Origin: an uncultured Ruminococcus sp.
Lineage (GTDB): Bacteria; Bacillota; Clostridia; Oscillospirales; Ruminococcaceae
Assembly: GCA_902787825.1 (NCBI GenBank)
Contig: CADAHS010000002.1
Location: 62,001-126,000, forward strand
Reading direction: 5' to 3'
Length of the DNA: 64,000 nt
Below are positions 16,634 to 24,908 of this stretch, piece by piece. Within the stretch, counting starts at the first letter, position 1; each line of letters starts with the position of its first letter. The notes beneath the pieces were generated by a model, which was not told the origin of the DNA, did no database searches, and was given only the letters and a program-made list of their open reading frames with translations. The translations under genes and the position numbers were made by a program.

Positions 16634-18655
16634 ATGGCTGATAATAAGATTATTTCTATACCTGACGGAAAAATATGTGACTACGTTGACGGTAAGTTCC
16701 GTAACGATACACCCGAAGAATACGTCCGCCAGACTATTGAGAAAAGATTGATAAACGAGCATAAATACGATGCTTCACAGATAAAGATAGAATACACTCT
16801 CCAGCTCGGTTCAAGAAAGCCAAGAGCTGATATTGTTATATTCAAAAAAGATTGCACTGAGCAAAAGCAAGAGAATGTGTATATAATTATTGAGTGCAAA
16901 AAGGAAACTGTTGATGCAAGAAACGCTAAAGATGGCGTTGAGCAGTTGAAGTCCTATATGTCTGCCTGCCCTAATTGCGAATGGGGAATGTGGACAAACG
17001 GCAAGCAAAAGGAAGTTTTTAAGAAATACGTTAATGATCAGGGTCAGATTGACTTCATGGATTATAACGATATTCCTTCTGCTGACGGAAACCTCGACGA
17101 TATCAACCGTCCTAAGCGTACATCTCTTAAAAATGCATATGATGACAATCTGCTTTTTGTATTCAAAACCTGTCATAACCATATTCATGTGAATGATGGT
17201 TTGCAGAAGCAGCCTGCTTTCTTTGAGCTTTTAAAGGTTATTTTCTGTAAGATAGAAGACGAGCGTAATATCCCTAACCCTCTGGAATTCTATACAACTT
17301 CCGAGGAACGTTCAAATCCTGACGGGCAGCTTACGGTTAAGAAGCGTATTAGCAAGATTTTCGAGCGTGTTAAAAAGAAACACGGCAAGATATTTGATTC
17401 TAATGACGAAATAAAGCTGGCACCGAGAAGTCTCGCTTATATTGTAAGTGAGTTGCAGAAGTACAGCTTGCTCAATACGAATATTGATATTAAGGGTAAA
17501 GCCTATGAAGAAATAGTAGGTGCGAACCTGCGTGGTGATCGTGGTGAGTTCTTTACCCCTCGAAATGTCATGAAAATGACTGTTGAGATGGTTAATCCGA
17601 AGGTTGATGAAAAAGTATTGGACAGCTCTTGCGGAACGGGAGGATTTCTTGTTACTGCAATGACTCATGTTATAGCTCAGCTTGAAGCTGAATTTTCTGA
17701 GCAGATCGGACTTCCGCAGAAAGATTGGGACTACGATACCAAGAAGTTGTTTCAGGAGAAAATATCCGACATGGCAGCTCACAACTATTTTGGCTTTGAT
17801 ATTAACCCTGATCTTGTAAAAGCCACAAAGATGAATATGGTCATGAACAATGACGGCAGCGGTAATATATTACAGACCAACTCTCTCCTGCCTCCTCACG
17901 AATGGACTGATGAATTCCGCTCTAAGCTGGCAGAAGCTCTTGGCATCAAAAAAGATGGAATCCGAAACCACAAGACATTAGAGTTCTTTGATGTAATTGT
18001 CACTAATCCGCCTTTTGGCAGTAAAATTCCTGTCAAAGATAAGAACATACTTGAACAGTTTGAGCTTGCTCATATCTGGGAGTGCGACAAGAAAACCAAT
18101 GTGTGGACTATGACAGACCGTTTGCAGTCATCTGTTCCTCCTGAGATACTCTTTATTGAGCGCTGCACACAGCTTCTTGTTCCCGGCGGACGTATGGGTA
18201 TCGTTCTTCCCGATTCCATTCTAGGTTCTCCCGGACTTGGCTATATTAGAGAGTGGCTTATCCATAATCATCGTATAGTTGCCAGCATAGACCTCCACGC
18301 TGATACATTTCAGCCGAGGAACGGAACACAGACCTCGGTTCTTTTCCTGCAAAAGAAAACACAGGAGCAGAAAGATAAGGAAGAGAAAAGCGGAAGAATG
18401 GCTGATTATAATATTTTCATGGCTATGGTTGAAAAAATTGGTCATGATAAGAGAGGAACACCTATCTTCAAGCGTGACAAAGAGGGCAACGAAATACTTG
18501 TTCCCGAAAAGAATAATGTTTATGTTCTTGATCAGACGAGTGCAGGTGACAGAACTGTTGCTCATGAACGCAAGACAAAGATAGAAGATGATCAGACACC
18601 TGATGTTCCTGAGATATTTGCTCAGTGGAAGAAACAGGAGGGATTATCATGGTAG
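16634..18655 (+). CDS. Fused nuclease-N6-adenine methyltransferase (type I-like M subunit with N-terminal HsdR_N-type domain)
   Basis: 673 residues. The N-terminal about 150 residues form a PD-(D/E)xK nuclease domain: RADIVIF (D66) and IIIECKK (E87-x-K89). A linker with HsdM N-terminal helices follows (about 150-280). Then comes the N6_Mtase domain with motif I DSSCGTGGF and motif IV TNPPFG. It should methylate adenine and perhaps also cut DNA, with specificity from the next gene. No HsdR translocase is present in the window, so the layout resembles type IIB BcgI-like enzymes more than classical type I. ATG 16634 follows GAAAGGTGG. Confidence 0.85.
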   Translation: MADNKIISIPDGKICDYVDGKFRNDTPEEYVRQTIEKRLINEHKYDASQIKIEYTLQLGSRKPRADIVIFKKDCTEQKQENVYIIIECKKETVDARNAKDGVEQLKSYMSACPNCEWGMWTNGKQKEVFKKYVNDQGQIDFMDYNDIPSADGNLDDINRPKRTSLKNAYDDNLLFVFKTCHNHIHVNDGLQKQPAFFELLKVIFCKIEDERNIPNPLEFYTTSEERSNPDGQLTVKKRISKIFERVKKKHGKIFDSNDEIKLAPRSLAYIVSELQKYSLLNTNIDIKGKAYEEIVGANLRGDRGEFFTPRNVMKMTVEMVNPKVDEKVLDSSCGTGGFLVTAMTHVIAQLEAEFSEQIGLPQKDWDYDTKKLFQEKISDMAAHNYFGFDINPDLVKATKMNMVMNNDGSGNILQTNSLLPPHEWTDEFRSKLAEALGIKKDGIRNHKTLEFFDVIVTNPPFGSKIPVKDKNILEQFELAHIWECDKKTNVWTMTDRLQSSVPPEILFIERCTQLLVPGGRMGIVLPDSILGSPGLGYIREWLIHNHRIVASIDLHADTFQPRNGTQTSVLFLQKKTQEQKDKEEKSGRMADYNIFMAMVEKIGHDKRGTPIFKRDKEGNEILVPEKNNVYVLDQTSAGDRTVAHERKTKIEDDQTPDVPEIFAQWKKQEGLSW

Positions 18656-20121
18656 ACAATTTAGCCAGAAAACTTGATAATGCCCCGAAGGCTGAAATAG
18701 AAATCAGTGAAGCACCCGTAAAATGGTGTTCTGTTTCTCTTGCCGAAATGGTTGAACGTGGCAAAAGGCTTGAAGCCAGTGTTTTTGATGTTGAGGCAAG
18801 ACAGGCTTTTGATATAATTCATCATTCCGTTTTTGATACAAAGCCGCTAATTGGTGTTGATGGTTTTGTAAATAATGCTCATTATGGGAACAGACTTAAG
18901 CGAAGATATGTTTCCGAATGTGATAATAATGCCATCGGATTCATAGGTAGCTCTGAAATGTTAGACGTTTATCCTCATCCGGTTAAATACATGATTGATG
19001 ATGATAATAATAAATGTCTTAAAGTTAAAAGAAATTCCGTACTTATTTCTCGGTCTGGAACAATTGGAAATATTACTTTTGTAAGTAAAACTCTTGAAAA
19101 ACTATTAGTAAGTGAACACGCTATTAGATTAGAATGTGCTGAAAGTCCGGGATATGTATATTGCTATTTAAAATCAAAAGTAGGTCAGAAGCTGATTCAA
19201 TCTAAGGTATATGGAGCTGTAGTATCGCAAATTGAACCAGAACACTTAGCTGATATTCCCGTCCCGAACGCTCCTGACGCAATCAAAGGCAAGATTAATG
19301 ATCTGATTATACAGTCTTATGCATTAAGAGACGAATCCAATGCTCTTATTGATCAGGCACAGGCATTACTTGTAAAGGAACTCAATCTTCCGCCTATCAG
19401 TGAAATAAAGGTAGATACGCTTGATAAAAGCAAAAGCGTTCAGACTTTTAATGTTAAGCTGAGCGAAATGGCAGGCAGAGCTGATGCTTCTTACCATGTG
19501 CCGATAGTTGACGCTATTGTTGATATTCTGAAAAAGAATGCAGCAGAAGTTACTACTGTGGGAGATGAAAGAATAAGCTCTGATGTTGTTCTGCCCGGTA
19601 GATTTAAGCGTGTTTATGTTGATGAAGGATATGGTACTGTATTATTTGGTGGTAAGCAAATGTATGAACTGGATCCATCGAATAAAAAATTCTTATCCAA
19701 GAGTAAGCACGATGAACGTATCATAAACGAACTTGAAATCCAAGAGAATACTACGCTTATATCCCGAAGTGGTACAATCGGAAAAGTATGCCTTGTTCCG
19801 AAGCATTGGCAAAACTGGGTCGCAAGTGAGCATATCATTCGTGTTGTACCTGCAAACAATGATGTTGCTGGCTATATTTCTACATTCTTATCATCAGATT
19901 ACGGTTATGAGCTTATTAAGCGCTTTACTTATGGCTCGGTTGTGGACGAAATCGATGATAATCATGTACGTCAGATACAAATACCTATCTTGAAAAATCA
20001 AGATATTCAGAAGCAGATCAATGATCTTGCCTTGCAAGCAAATGAAAAGCGATATCAGGCTTATCTGCTTGAACAGGAAGCGTTGAAGGTGCTGGATGAA
20101 GAAGTTATTTATGCGGAATAA
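18649..20121 (+). CDS. Specificity (S) subunit with two target-recognition domains
   Basis: 490 residues. Two tandem half-repeats share the motif LISRSGTIG (about residues 124-132 and 366-374) and an SEH(A/I)IR motif shortly after. Each is followed by helices that end in a (Q/N)KINDL or QKQINDL-type conserved region. This is the usual HsdS plan for a bipartite recognition site. ATG 18649 overlaps the methylase stop by 7 bp and follows AGGAGGGA. An earlier in-frame start inside the methylase has no separate support. Confidence 0.88.
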   Translation: MVDNLARKLDNAPKAEIEISEAPVKWCSVSLAEMVERGKRLEASVFDVEARQAFDIIHHSVFDTKPLIGVDGFVNNAHYGNRLKRRYVSECDNNAIGFIGSSEMLDVYPHPVKYMIDDDNNKCLKVKRNSVLISRSGTIGNITFVSKTLEKLLVSEHAIRLECAESPGYVYCYLKSKVGQKLIQSKVYGAVVSQIEPEHLADIPVPNAPDAIKGKINDLIIQSYALRDESNALIDQAQALLVKELNLPPISEIKVDTLDKSKSVQTFNVKLSEMAGRADASYHVPIVDAIVDILKKNAAEVTTVGDERISSDVVLPGRFKRVYVDEGYGTVLFGGKQMYELDPSNKKFLSKSKHDERIINELEIQENTTLISRSGTIGKVCLVPKHWQNWVASEHIIRVVPANNDVAGYISTFLSSDYGYELIKRFTYGSVVDEIDDNHVRQIQIPILKNQDIQKQINDLALQANEKRYQAYLLEQEALKVLDEEVIYAE

Positions 20122-20138
20122 AGAAAGGAGAGTGAAAA

Positions 20139-21242
20139 ATGAATTTTAATCTTGGATTAGGACATGGACAGTTGAGTAAAGTTGCAATAAAAGGATATAA
20201 ATCCATAAAAGAATGCAACTTAACGCTTAACAGCATTAACGTTCTTATTGGCAGCAACGGCGCTGGAAAATCAAATTTTATTTCTGCATTCACACTCCTG
20301 CAAAGTATATTAAAGAAGGAGTTGCAGCTTTACACACAGCAGTGCGGTGTCAATTCACTCTTTTATAATGGTCGCTCAACAACTGATCAGATATACTTTG
20401 AAGTATTCTTTGAAAATAACTCTTATGGATTCTATCTTATGCCAACTGATGATAACAGAATTATTTTCAAAAAAGAATTCTATGGTTGGGGAACATACGA
20501 AAGTACAGTTGCCACAGCTCATGAAGAATCAAAGTGGGAAAATGGTGTTTCAAACGGAATAAATAACTACGTTCGACCTATTCTTCAAAAGAAAATGTGG
20601 CGTGTTTATCATTTCCATGACACAAGCCGAACTGCTAAAGTTAAACAGGAGCATAATATTTCAAATAATCAGTCTCTGATGTTTGATGCATCGAATCTCG
20701 CAGCTTTTTTATATAGACTTAAGCATAATTATGAGAAAAGCTACAATGAAATAGTTGAGACAATCAGATTGATTGCTCCATATTTTGATGATTTTATGCT
20801 TGAACCCAAGGAGAGCAACGATGAATTAATAGTGCTCAGATGGCATCAAAAAGGATGCGAAGATGTATTTAATGCTTCACAGTTATCAGATGGTACTCTT
20901 CGTTTCATTTGCCTTACTACTCTTTTGCTGCAGCCCTCAGAACTCCAACCGGCTACTATTATTGTAGATGAACCTGAACTTGGTCTTCACCCTTACGCAA
21001 TTACAATGTTTGCTGAAATGGTAAAACAGATTTCTTCCCAAAAACAAATTATTATTTCAACACAGTCTGTTGAATTACTGAACGAATTTGATGTAGAAGA
21101 TGTTGTTGTCGTTAATAAGGACAATGACGGCTCATCAAAATTCAGTAGGTTGAATGAAGACGAACTGAAAGATTGGCTTGATGATTATTCGTTAGGTGAT
21201 CTGTGGCAAAAAAATATTTTGGGAGGTAGGCTCTCAAAATGA
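20139..21242 (+). CDS. AAA/ABC-type ATPase of a putative two-gene defence module
   Basis: 367 residues. Walker A is GSNGAGKSN (about 37-45), the ABC-signature-like motif ASQLSDGTLRF, and Walker B TIIVDEPELGLHP, with a later STQSVELLNEF switch. This is the AAA_21/OLD-like SMC-related class. AAAGGAGAG precedes ATG. The stop overlaps the next gene by 4 bp. ATPases of this type next to a DUF4276 gene form a split OLD-like arrangement comparable to the PARIS system (ATPase plus Toprim-type nuclease). Anti-phage activity is inference. Confidence 0.85.
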   Translation: MNFNLGLGHGQLSKVAIKGYKSIKECNLTLNSINVLIGSNGAGKSNFISAFTLLQSILKKELQLYTQQCGVNSLFYNGRSTTDQIYFEVFFENNSYGFYLMPTDDNRIIFKKEFYGWGTYESTVATAHEESKWENGVSNGINNYVRPILQKKMWRVYHFHDTSRTAKVKQEHNISNNQSLMFDASNLAAFLYRLKHNYEKSYNEIVETIRLIAPYFDDFMLEPKESNDELIVLRWHQKGCEDVFNASQLSDGTLRFICLTTLLLQPSELQPATIIVDEPELGLHPYAITMFAEMVKQISSQKQIIISTQSVELLNEFDVEDVVVVNKDNDGSSKFSRLNEDELKDWLDDYSLGDLWQKNILGGRLSK

Positions 21243-21883
21243 AAAATGGATTTATTTACTGTGAAGGGCAAACCGAGGAAAGCTTTGTAAATGCTATTTT
21301 AAATCCTTATTTTTCTAATATGGGTATTTATGTAAAGCCTATTATTCACAAAACCAAACGGACTCCCACTAAGTCATATAAGGGCGGAGTAATAGATTAT
21401 AAGCCTATTAAGGATGAACTAAGAATACTTTGTAAAAATCCAAATATATTTGTTACTACTATGTTTGACTACTACGGAATGCCAAGTAACACACCTGCTA
21501 TTGATCACACAGACACAGATTTATATAAGCGAATTGAATATATAGAGCAAGCAATAACAAATGATATTGGTTGCAATAATTTGTCATTTAATCTGCTTGT
21601 CCATGAATTTGAAGGATTATTATTTTCAGATACTCAGGCATTCAGTACCATTGCAAACGATAAAGCTGTTGAAAAGCTTCAAGCAATGAGAGCTACTGCT
21701 GAAACACCAGAGCATATTAATAATTCTGTAAATACTGCGCCCTCAAAAAGAATAGAAAGTGTAATCAGTAACTATACAAAAGTTAGGCAAGGTATAATTG
21801 TAGCAAAGAATATAGGTATAAATAAAATGCTCTCTGAATGTAAGCATTTTGCTGACTGGATCGACAAAATCAAGAGTTTATAA
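21239..21883 (+). CDS. DUF4276-family, Toprim-like protein
   Basis: 214 residues. The N-terminal IYCEGQTEESFVNAILNPYF matches the start of DUF4276 proteins, with a glutamate in the Toprim-like position (E8). The next conserved block is TTMFDYYGMPSN, supplying the acidic residue of the second strand, followed by LLVHEFEGLLFSD. Translationally coupled to the ATPase (ATGA overlap). Probably the nuclease or effector half of the pair. The family is recognised; metal-dependent cleavage is inferred from the fold. Confidence 0.8.
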   Translation: MKNGFIYCEGQTEESFVNAILNPYFSNMGIYVKPIIHKTKRTPTKSYKGGVIDYKPIKDELRILCKNPNIFVTTMFDYYGMPSNTPAIDHTDTDLYKRIEYIEQAITNDIGCNNLSFNLLVHEFEGLLFSDTQAFSTIANDKAVEKLQAMRATAETPEHINNSVNTAPSKRIESVISNYTKVRQGIIVAKNIGINKMLSECKHFADWIDKIKSL

Positions 21884-21914
21884 TACGAAAACATCTTCAT
21901 TTTTGGGAGGGCTA

Positions 21915-22703
21915 ATGAGTACAAGTATTAAAGTCATAAAGTTCACAAGTATACTATCTAATATATTTTTAATAATCACCTACTTGATTACTGTAAATAT
22001 TGAAAGCAATTTTATCTCGTTAAATACAATTTGGATTTCAAACAATTTCTTGTTAACTGTTTTTGGCGGAGTATTTGCAAGTACTTTAGTGGTATTGTTC
22101 TGTGAAATAAACAAATATCTTATTGACAAGAAAAATACCGAAAATCAATTGTTCTATCAAACATTATATCTTTATCAAGCTTTATTCTTGATGCAGCACA
22201 ATATTCTTGATTATCAGTCTCATCCTGATATACAAATTTCAGAGAATGTTTTTGATAATACAACTCATATGATTAAATCACAGGTGAGTTATTTAAGAGG
22301 TGTAGATTATTCTTGCTTCAAAAAGGAAAACATGATTGAACAAAGGCATACGTTGTTTAAAAAAGATACATTTATCAAATTTACCTCTGTTGAGAATGGA
22401 CTAAATCTAATAAGATGTGCTATTTTAGAAGAAAGAATAGATAATCATAAACAAAATAGAATTAATCCAGATTATATAACATCTTCAAACGCACGAGTTG
22501 CAAAGGTATTATCAGATCAAATAGGCAATCTTTTACCATTATTAGAGGAAATCGGTGAGTTTTTAAAAACGATCGATGATAATTGTAATAATAGGTATGA
22601 TTGGAACAAGATTCATGAAATGACTCAGAATAGTTACATAAGTTTGTTTTCAATAAACAAAAAAGGAACGGCTGTACCCGAAAGCACAGCCGATAAATCT
22701 TAA
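21915..22703 (+). CDS. Membrane protein of unknown function in the defence island
   Basis: 262 residues. Two N-terminal hydrophobic segments (about 8-25 and 42-62) are followed by a cytoplasmic helical domain rich in Asn, Lys and Ile. GGGAGGG precedes ATG 21915; a start 66 bp earlier within the previous gene is not supported. It lies 31 bp after the DUF4276 gene on the same strand and may be a third component or an independent cargo gene. Family not recognised. Confidence 0.6.
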   Translation: MSTSIKVIKFTSILSNIFLIITYLITVNIESNFISLNTIWISNNFLLTVFGGVFASTLVVLFCEINKYLIDKKNTENQLFYQTLYLYQALFLMQHNILDYQSHPDIQISENVFDNTTHMIKSQVSYLRGVDYSCFKKENMIEQRHTLFKKDTFIKFTSVENGLNLIRCAILEERIDNHKQNRINPDYITSSNARVAKVLSDQIGNLLPLLEEIGEFLKTIDDNCNNRYDWNKIHEMTQNSYISLFSINKKGTAVPESTADKS

Positions 22704-23114
22704 ATATACACCATACACTCAAACAAAGCTTCTCTCGCCATACTTACGAAGCAGTTTTCAAGACCGAGCATCTTCTCGGTATCGGAAGCAAGGACAGCTT
22801 TCTGATAGCAGCTGTCAGTCTGTCTCCAAAGTTCAACCTGACGAGAGATAGCTTCACCGACTTTTAGCTCCATATCATCGAGGTACTGTATGATCTTACC
22901 CTCGTTGACGAGCCTGCGAAGTCTATCTGGGCAATGGCTGTCAGAGAAATGAATATGATACCTGATGAAATCGGTAGCTCTTGCTCTCCTCGGTCTTCGT
23001 ATCGGAATTGAAGTGAGTGACCGTCAAGGTATTGGTATCCAGCTTCCACAGCGGAACGGATTTCTTTTTCAGGGAACTGTATGCGGTCTGTTCACTTATG
23101 TATCTGCTCTTAGC
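22704..23114 (-). pseudogene. Decayed gene remnant
   Basis: Reading on the minus strand past the stop of the next feature gives AKSRYISEQTAYSSLKKK and a continuation to about 22975. A frameshift then gives RYHIHFSDSHCPDRLRRL and a further 75 residues ending FECMVYI-stop at 22705. Neither frame has a start with a ribosome binding site. The C-terminal half vaguely resembles TnpV-like transposon accessory proteins, but I cannot confirm it. A 61-residue open frame in this stretch is a third frame and not credible. Confidence 0.55.
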
Positions 23115-23809
23115 TCACACCTCCTCATTTCCGCTGAAATATGACAGCAGGCTCTCTTTGTTGACGAGTATCTTGCCACGTTCTCCTGCACCTGCACGGA
23201 AATATGTGACCTTATTCTGAGCTATAAGCAAACGCATTGTATGGTCACTTAGCCCGTGTATCAGCTTGGTGCATTCTTTAATTGTAAGGAAAGCTACCTC
23301 GTCCTTCTTTGGTTTGGGTTGCTCAACAGCAATAGGTACTGGTACTTCTTTCACAACCTCATGATGCTCGTCCTCAACGGTAAGCTGAATAAGCAAGCTG
23401 ATGATTTTGTTTACTATTTCTTTCTTCTCTGCAATAGTCATAATAGACTCAATGACTTTTTTATTTCTTCCAACTGTGTCAACATAATATCCCTTGCACC
23501 AAAAATGCCTGTTGCCATACTTATACTTTAAACTTGCATGCCTGTCAAATATCATCAGACTGCTTTTGCCTTTCAAATATCCCATAAATTGTGCAACGCT
23601 GTATTTCGGCGGAATGGACACAAGCATATGCACATGGTCTTTGCAAAACTCTGCTTCGTGTATTTCAACACCCTTTTGCTCGCACAATTTTCGGATTATT
23701 ACTCCTATATCTTTCCGTATATGATCCGTCTGCGGTATTTCGGTGCAAAAACGATATGATACTTGCAATTCCACTTGGAATGTGCTAAACTGTTTATGTT
23801 ATCTGTCAT
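23115..23809 (-). pseudogene. IS200-type TnpA remnant fused to a helix-turn-helix/excisionase-like gene
   Basis: ATG 23809 (after GGAGGTAGTTATCT) begins MTDNINSLAHSKWNCKYHIV, a standard IS200 TnpA start. That frame stops at 23705. The following TnpA sequence continues in another frame: CKDHVHMLVSIPP holds the HUH histidines, and HFWCKGYYVDTVG the tyrosine. TnpA then breaks off near 23457 and reads without a stop into about 105 residues starting MTIAEKKEIVNKI and containing FLTIKECTKLIHGLSDHTMR, an excisionase-like DNA-binding fold. So a 3'-truncated, frameshifted transposase is joined to a regulator gene. Confidence 0.75.
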
Positions 23810-23907
23810 AGATAACTACCTCCTGTAATTATAGTTTTGGTTGGCGAACCATTAACTATTATATCACGGGAGGTCTTTATTTTCTATCTATAGCTATAAG
23901 CCTTTTG

Positions 23908-23930
23908 AACCACCCGTAAAACGGGTGGTT
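23908..23930. repeat. IS200/IS605 end hairpin
   Basis: AACCACCCGT and ACGGGTGGTT around AAA form the imperfect-palindrome hairpin typical of IS200 left ends, about 100 bp upstream of the tnpA start. No matching right end was found, consistent with truncation. Confidence 0.7.
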
Positions 23931-23943
23931 TTCGTTGCACAAA

Positions 23944-23978
23944 AAATCCGCTGATGCTTTCAAGCATTCAGCGGATTT
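23944..23978 (-). terminator. Terminator hairpin of a lost integrase gene
   Basis: AAATCCGCTGA (23944-23954) pairs with TCAGCGGATTT (23968-23978). It sits just after the integrase remnant's stop, the same arrangement as the hairpin at 11112 next to the intact integrase. Confidence 0.6.
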
Positions 23979-23979
23979 C

Positions 23980-24036
23980 TTATAATATCTTATTGATTAC
24001 ATCCAGTAGCTCATGCACATTGACAAACGTATAAAC
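23980..24036 (-). pseudogene. C-terminal fragment of a second integrase
   Basis: The minus strand encodes VYTFVNVHELLDVINKIL-stop. The intact integrase (11152-12201) ends VYTHVNVQELLDAINKI-stop, and the DNA is alignable base for base over about 55 bp. Everything upstream of the catalytic tyrosine region is gone. This records an earlier, related element now merged into this one. Confidence 0.8.
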
Positions 24037-24106
24037 GCATTTCAAAAGATACATTGGGCAAGGCTAACCGACTATCTGATAAGTACAAACCTAATTCAAC
24101 TTATGA

Positions 24107-24439
24107 TCAAAAGATTAAATCATACATTTGAGCACCAAAAAAGCGTGCATATGAGCCGCCATAAAAACAGCGAAGAAAATAAACTTTTTGCATAGTTATA
24201 TCTGACCAAAAAACAGCTGCTACACCTGACACCACTATACACTTATATCCAAGCATATCTAAGGGAAACGGGCACGCTACAGACACATCAATGCCTTTGC
24301 CAATATTCGATATCTCGTCCATTACTTCTCCTATCTCCAAACTTGCTATTAATGGTTCACCATAGGAATTATATATATGTTCAAAGGCCTCACCAAGATC
24401 GGTCACAAAAGCCGGTGTAAATATAAGCTTACTTTCCAT
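24107..24439 (-). CDS. RelE/ParE-type toxin
   Basis: 110 residues. The C-terminal block LGYKCIVVSGVAAVFWSD followed by VYFLRCFYGGSYARFF has the strand pattern of RelE/ParE toxins, in which the chain folds as a microbial RNase-like core. ATG 24439 lies within the antitoxin's last codons (11-bp overlap), and AGAAAGGTATAG precedes it. RelE members cleave mRNA in the ribosome and ParE members block gyrase. Which applies cannot be told here. Confidence 0.75.
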   Translation of the reverse strand: MESKLIFTPAFVTDLGEAFEHIYNSYGEPLIASLEIGEVMDEISNIGKGIDVSVACPFPLDMLGYKCIVVSGVAAVFWSDITMQKVYFLRCFYGGSYARFFGAQMYDLIF

Positions 24440-24698
24440 TATATCTATACCTTTCTCTAAACTTTTGCAGTGTGGCTAAGCAGTCAACATGTATCCCGTC
24501 TGCCAGTTGCTGCTGCGCAATAAGAAGCTTTATCATAACCTCAGTAGAAACGATAGACCTTTCATAAGTCTCATTACTCATTATAACCATATCCTCTCTA
24601 CCATTCTTGGTTATAAATACAGGTTCCTTTGTCTGATGACACAGATCGGATATCTCCGATGTATTCCTTAGTTCCTTTATCGGTCTTATAAATGGCAT
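24429..24698 (-). CDS. Phd/YefM-type antitoxin
   Basis: 89 residues. The N-terminus IRPIKELRNTSEISDLCHQT and KEPVFITKNGREDMVIMS give the DNA-binding Phd/YefM fold; the C-terminus (about 50-89) would wrap the toxin. It precedes and overlaps the toxin gene, the usual order. AAAGGGTGATTTT precedes ATG 24698. It likely represses its own consensus promoter. Confidence 0.85.
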   Translation of the reverse strand: MPFIRPIKELRNTSEISDLCHQTKEPVFITKNGREDMVIMSNETYERSIVSTEVMIKLLIAQQQLADGIHVDCLATLQKFRERYRYNGK

Positions 24699-24729
24699 AA
24701 AATCACCCTTTGCATATTATTGTGTCATT

Positions 24730-24758
24730 ATTATAGCACGATTAAGTACACATGTCAA
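24730..24758 (-). promoter_or_regulatory. Sigma-A promoter of the toxin-antitoxin pair
   Basis: On the minus strand TTGACA (24753-24758), 17 bp and TATAAT (24730-24735): a perfect consensus, expected for a strongly autorepressed module. Confidence 0.85.
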
Positions 24759-24837
24759 CGGAATTCTGCAAAAGGCGTTTCAACAAGTGTGGTAAATATT
24801 AACATTTAACATATTAAAACTTTGTACATTTTTACTA

Positions 24838-24866
24838 TTGAAAAAGAATAGTCGTTGTGCTATCAT
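24838..24866 (+). promoter_or_regulatory. Promoter of the ClpX-like gene
   Basis: TTGAAA (24838-24843), 17 bp, TATCAT (24861-24866), about 42 bp before the start codon. Confidence 0.7.
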
Positions 24867-24908
24867 TTATACGGAAGCAGAAAACAAGGATGATGAAAGG
24901 CGGATAAA

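Noticed and set aside
16634-20121. Classical type I restriction-modification system
   Set aside because: No hsdR with helicase motifs lies nearby; the nuclease-like domain is fused to the methylase.
22864-23049. 61-residue open frame as a gene
   Set aside because: It lies in a third frame through a decayed gene, without a ribosome binding site; the other frames carry the recognisable protein-like sequence.
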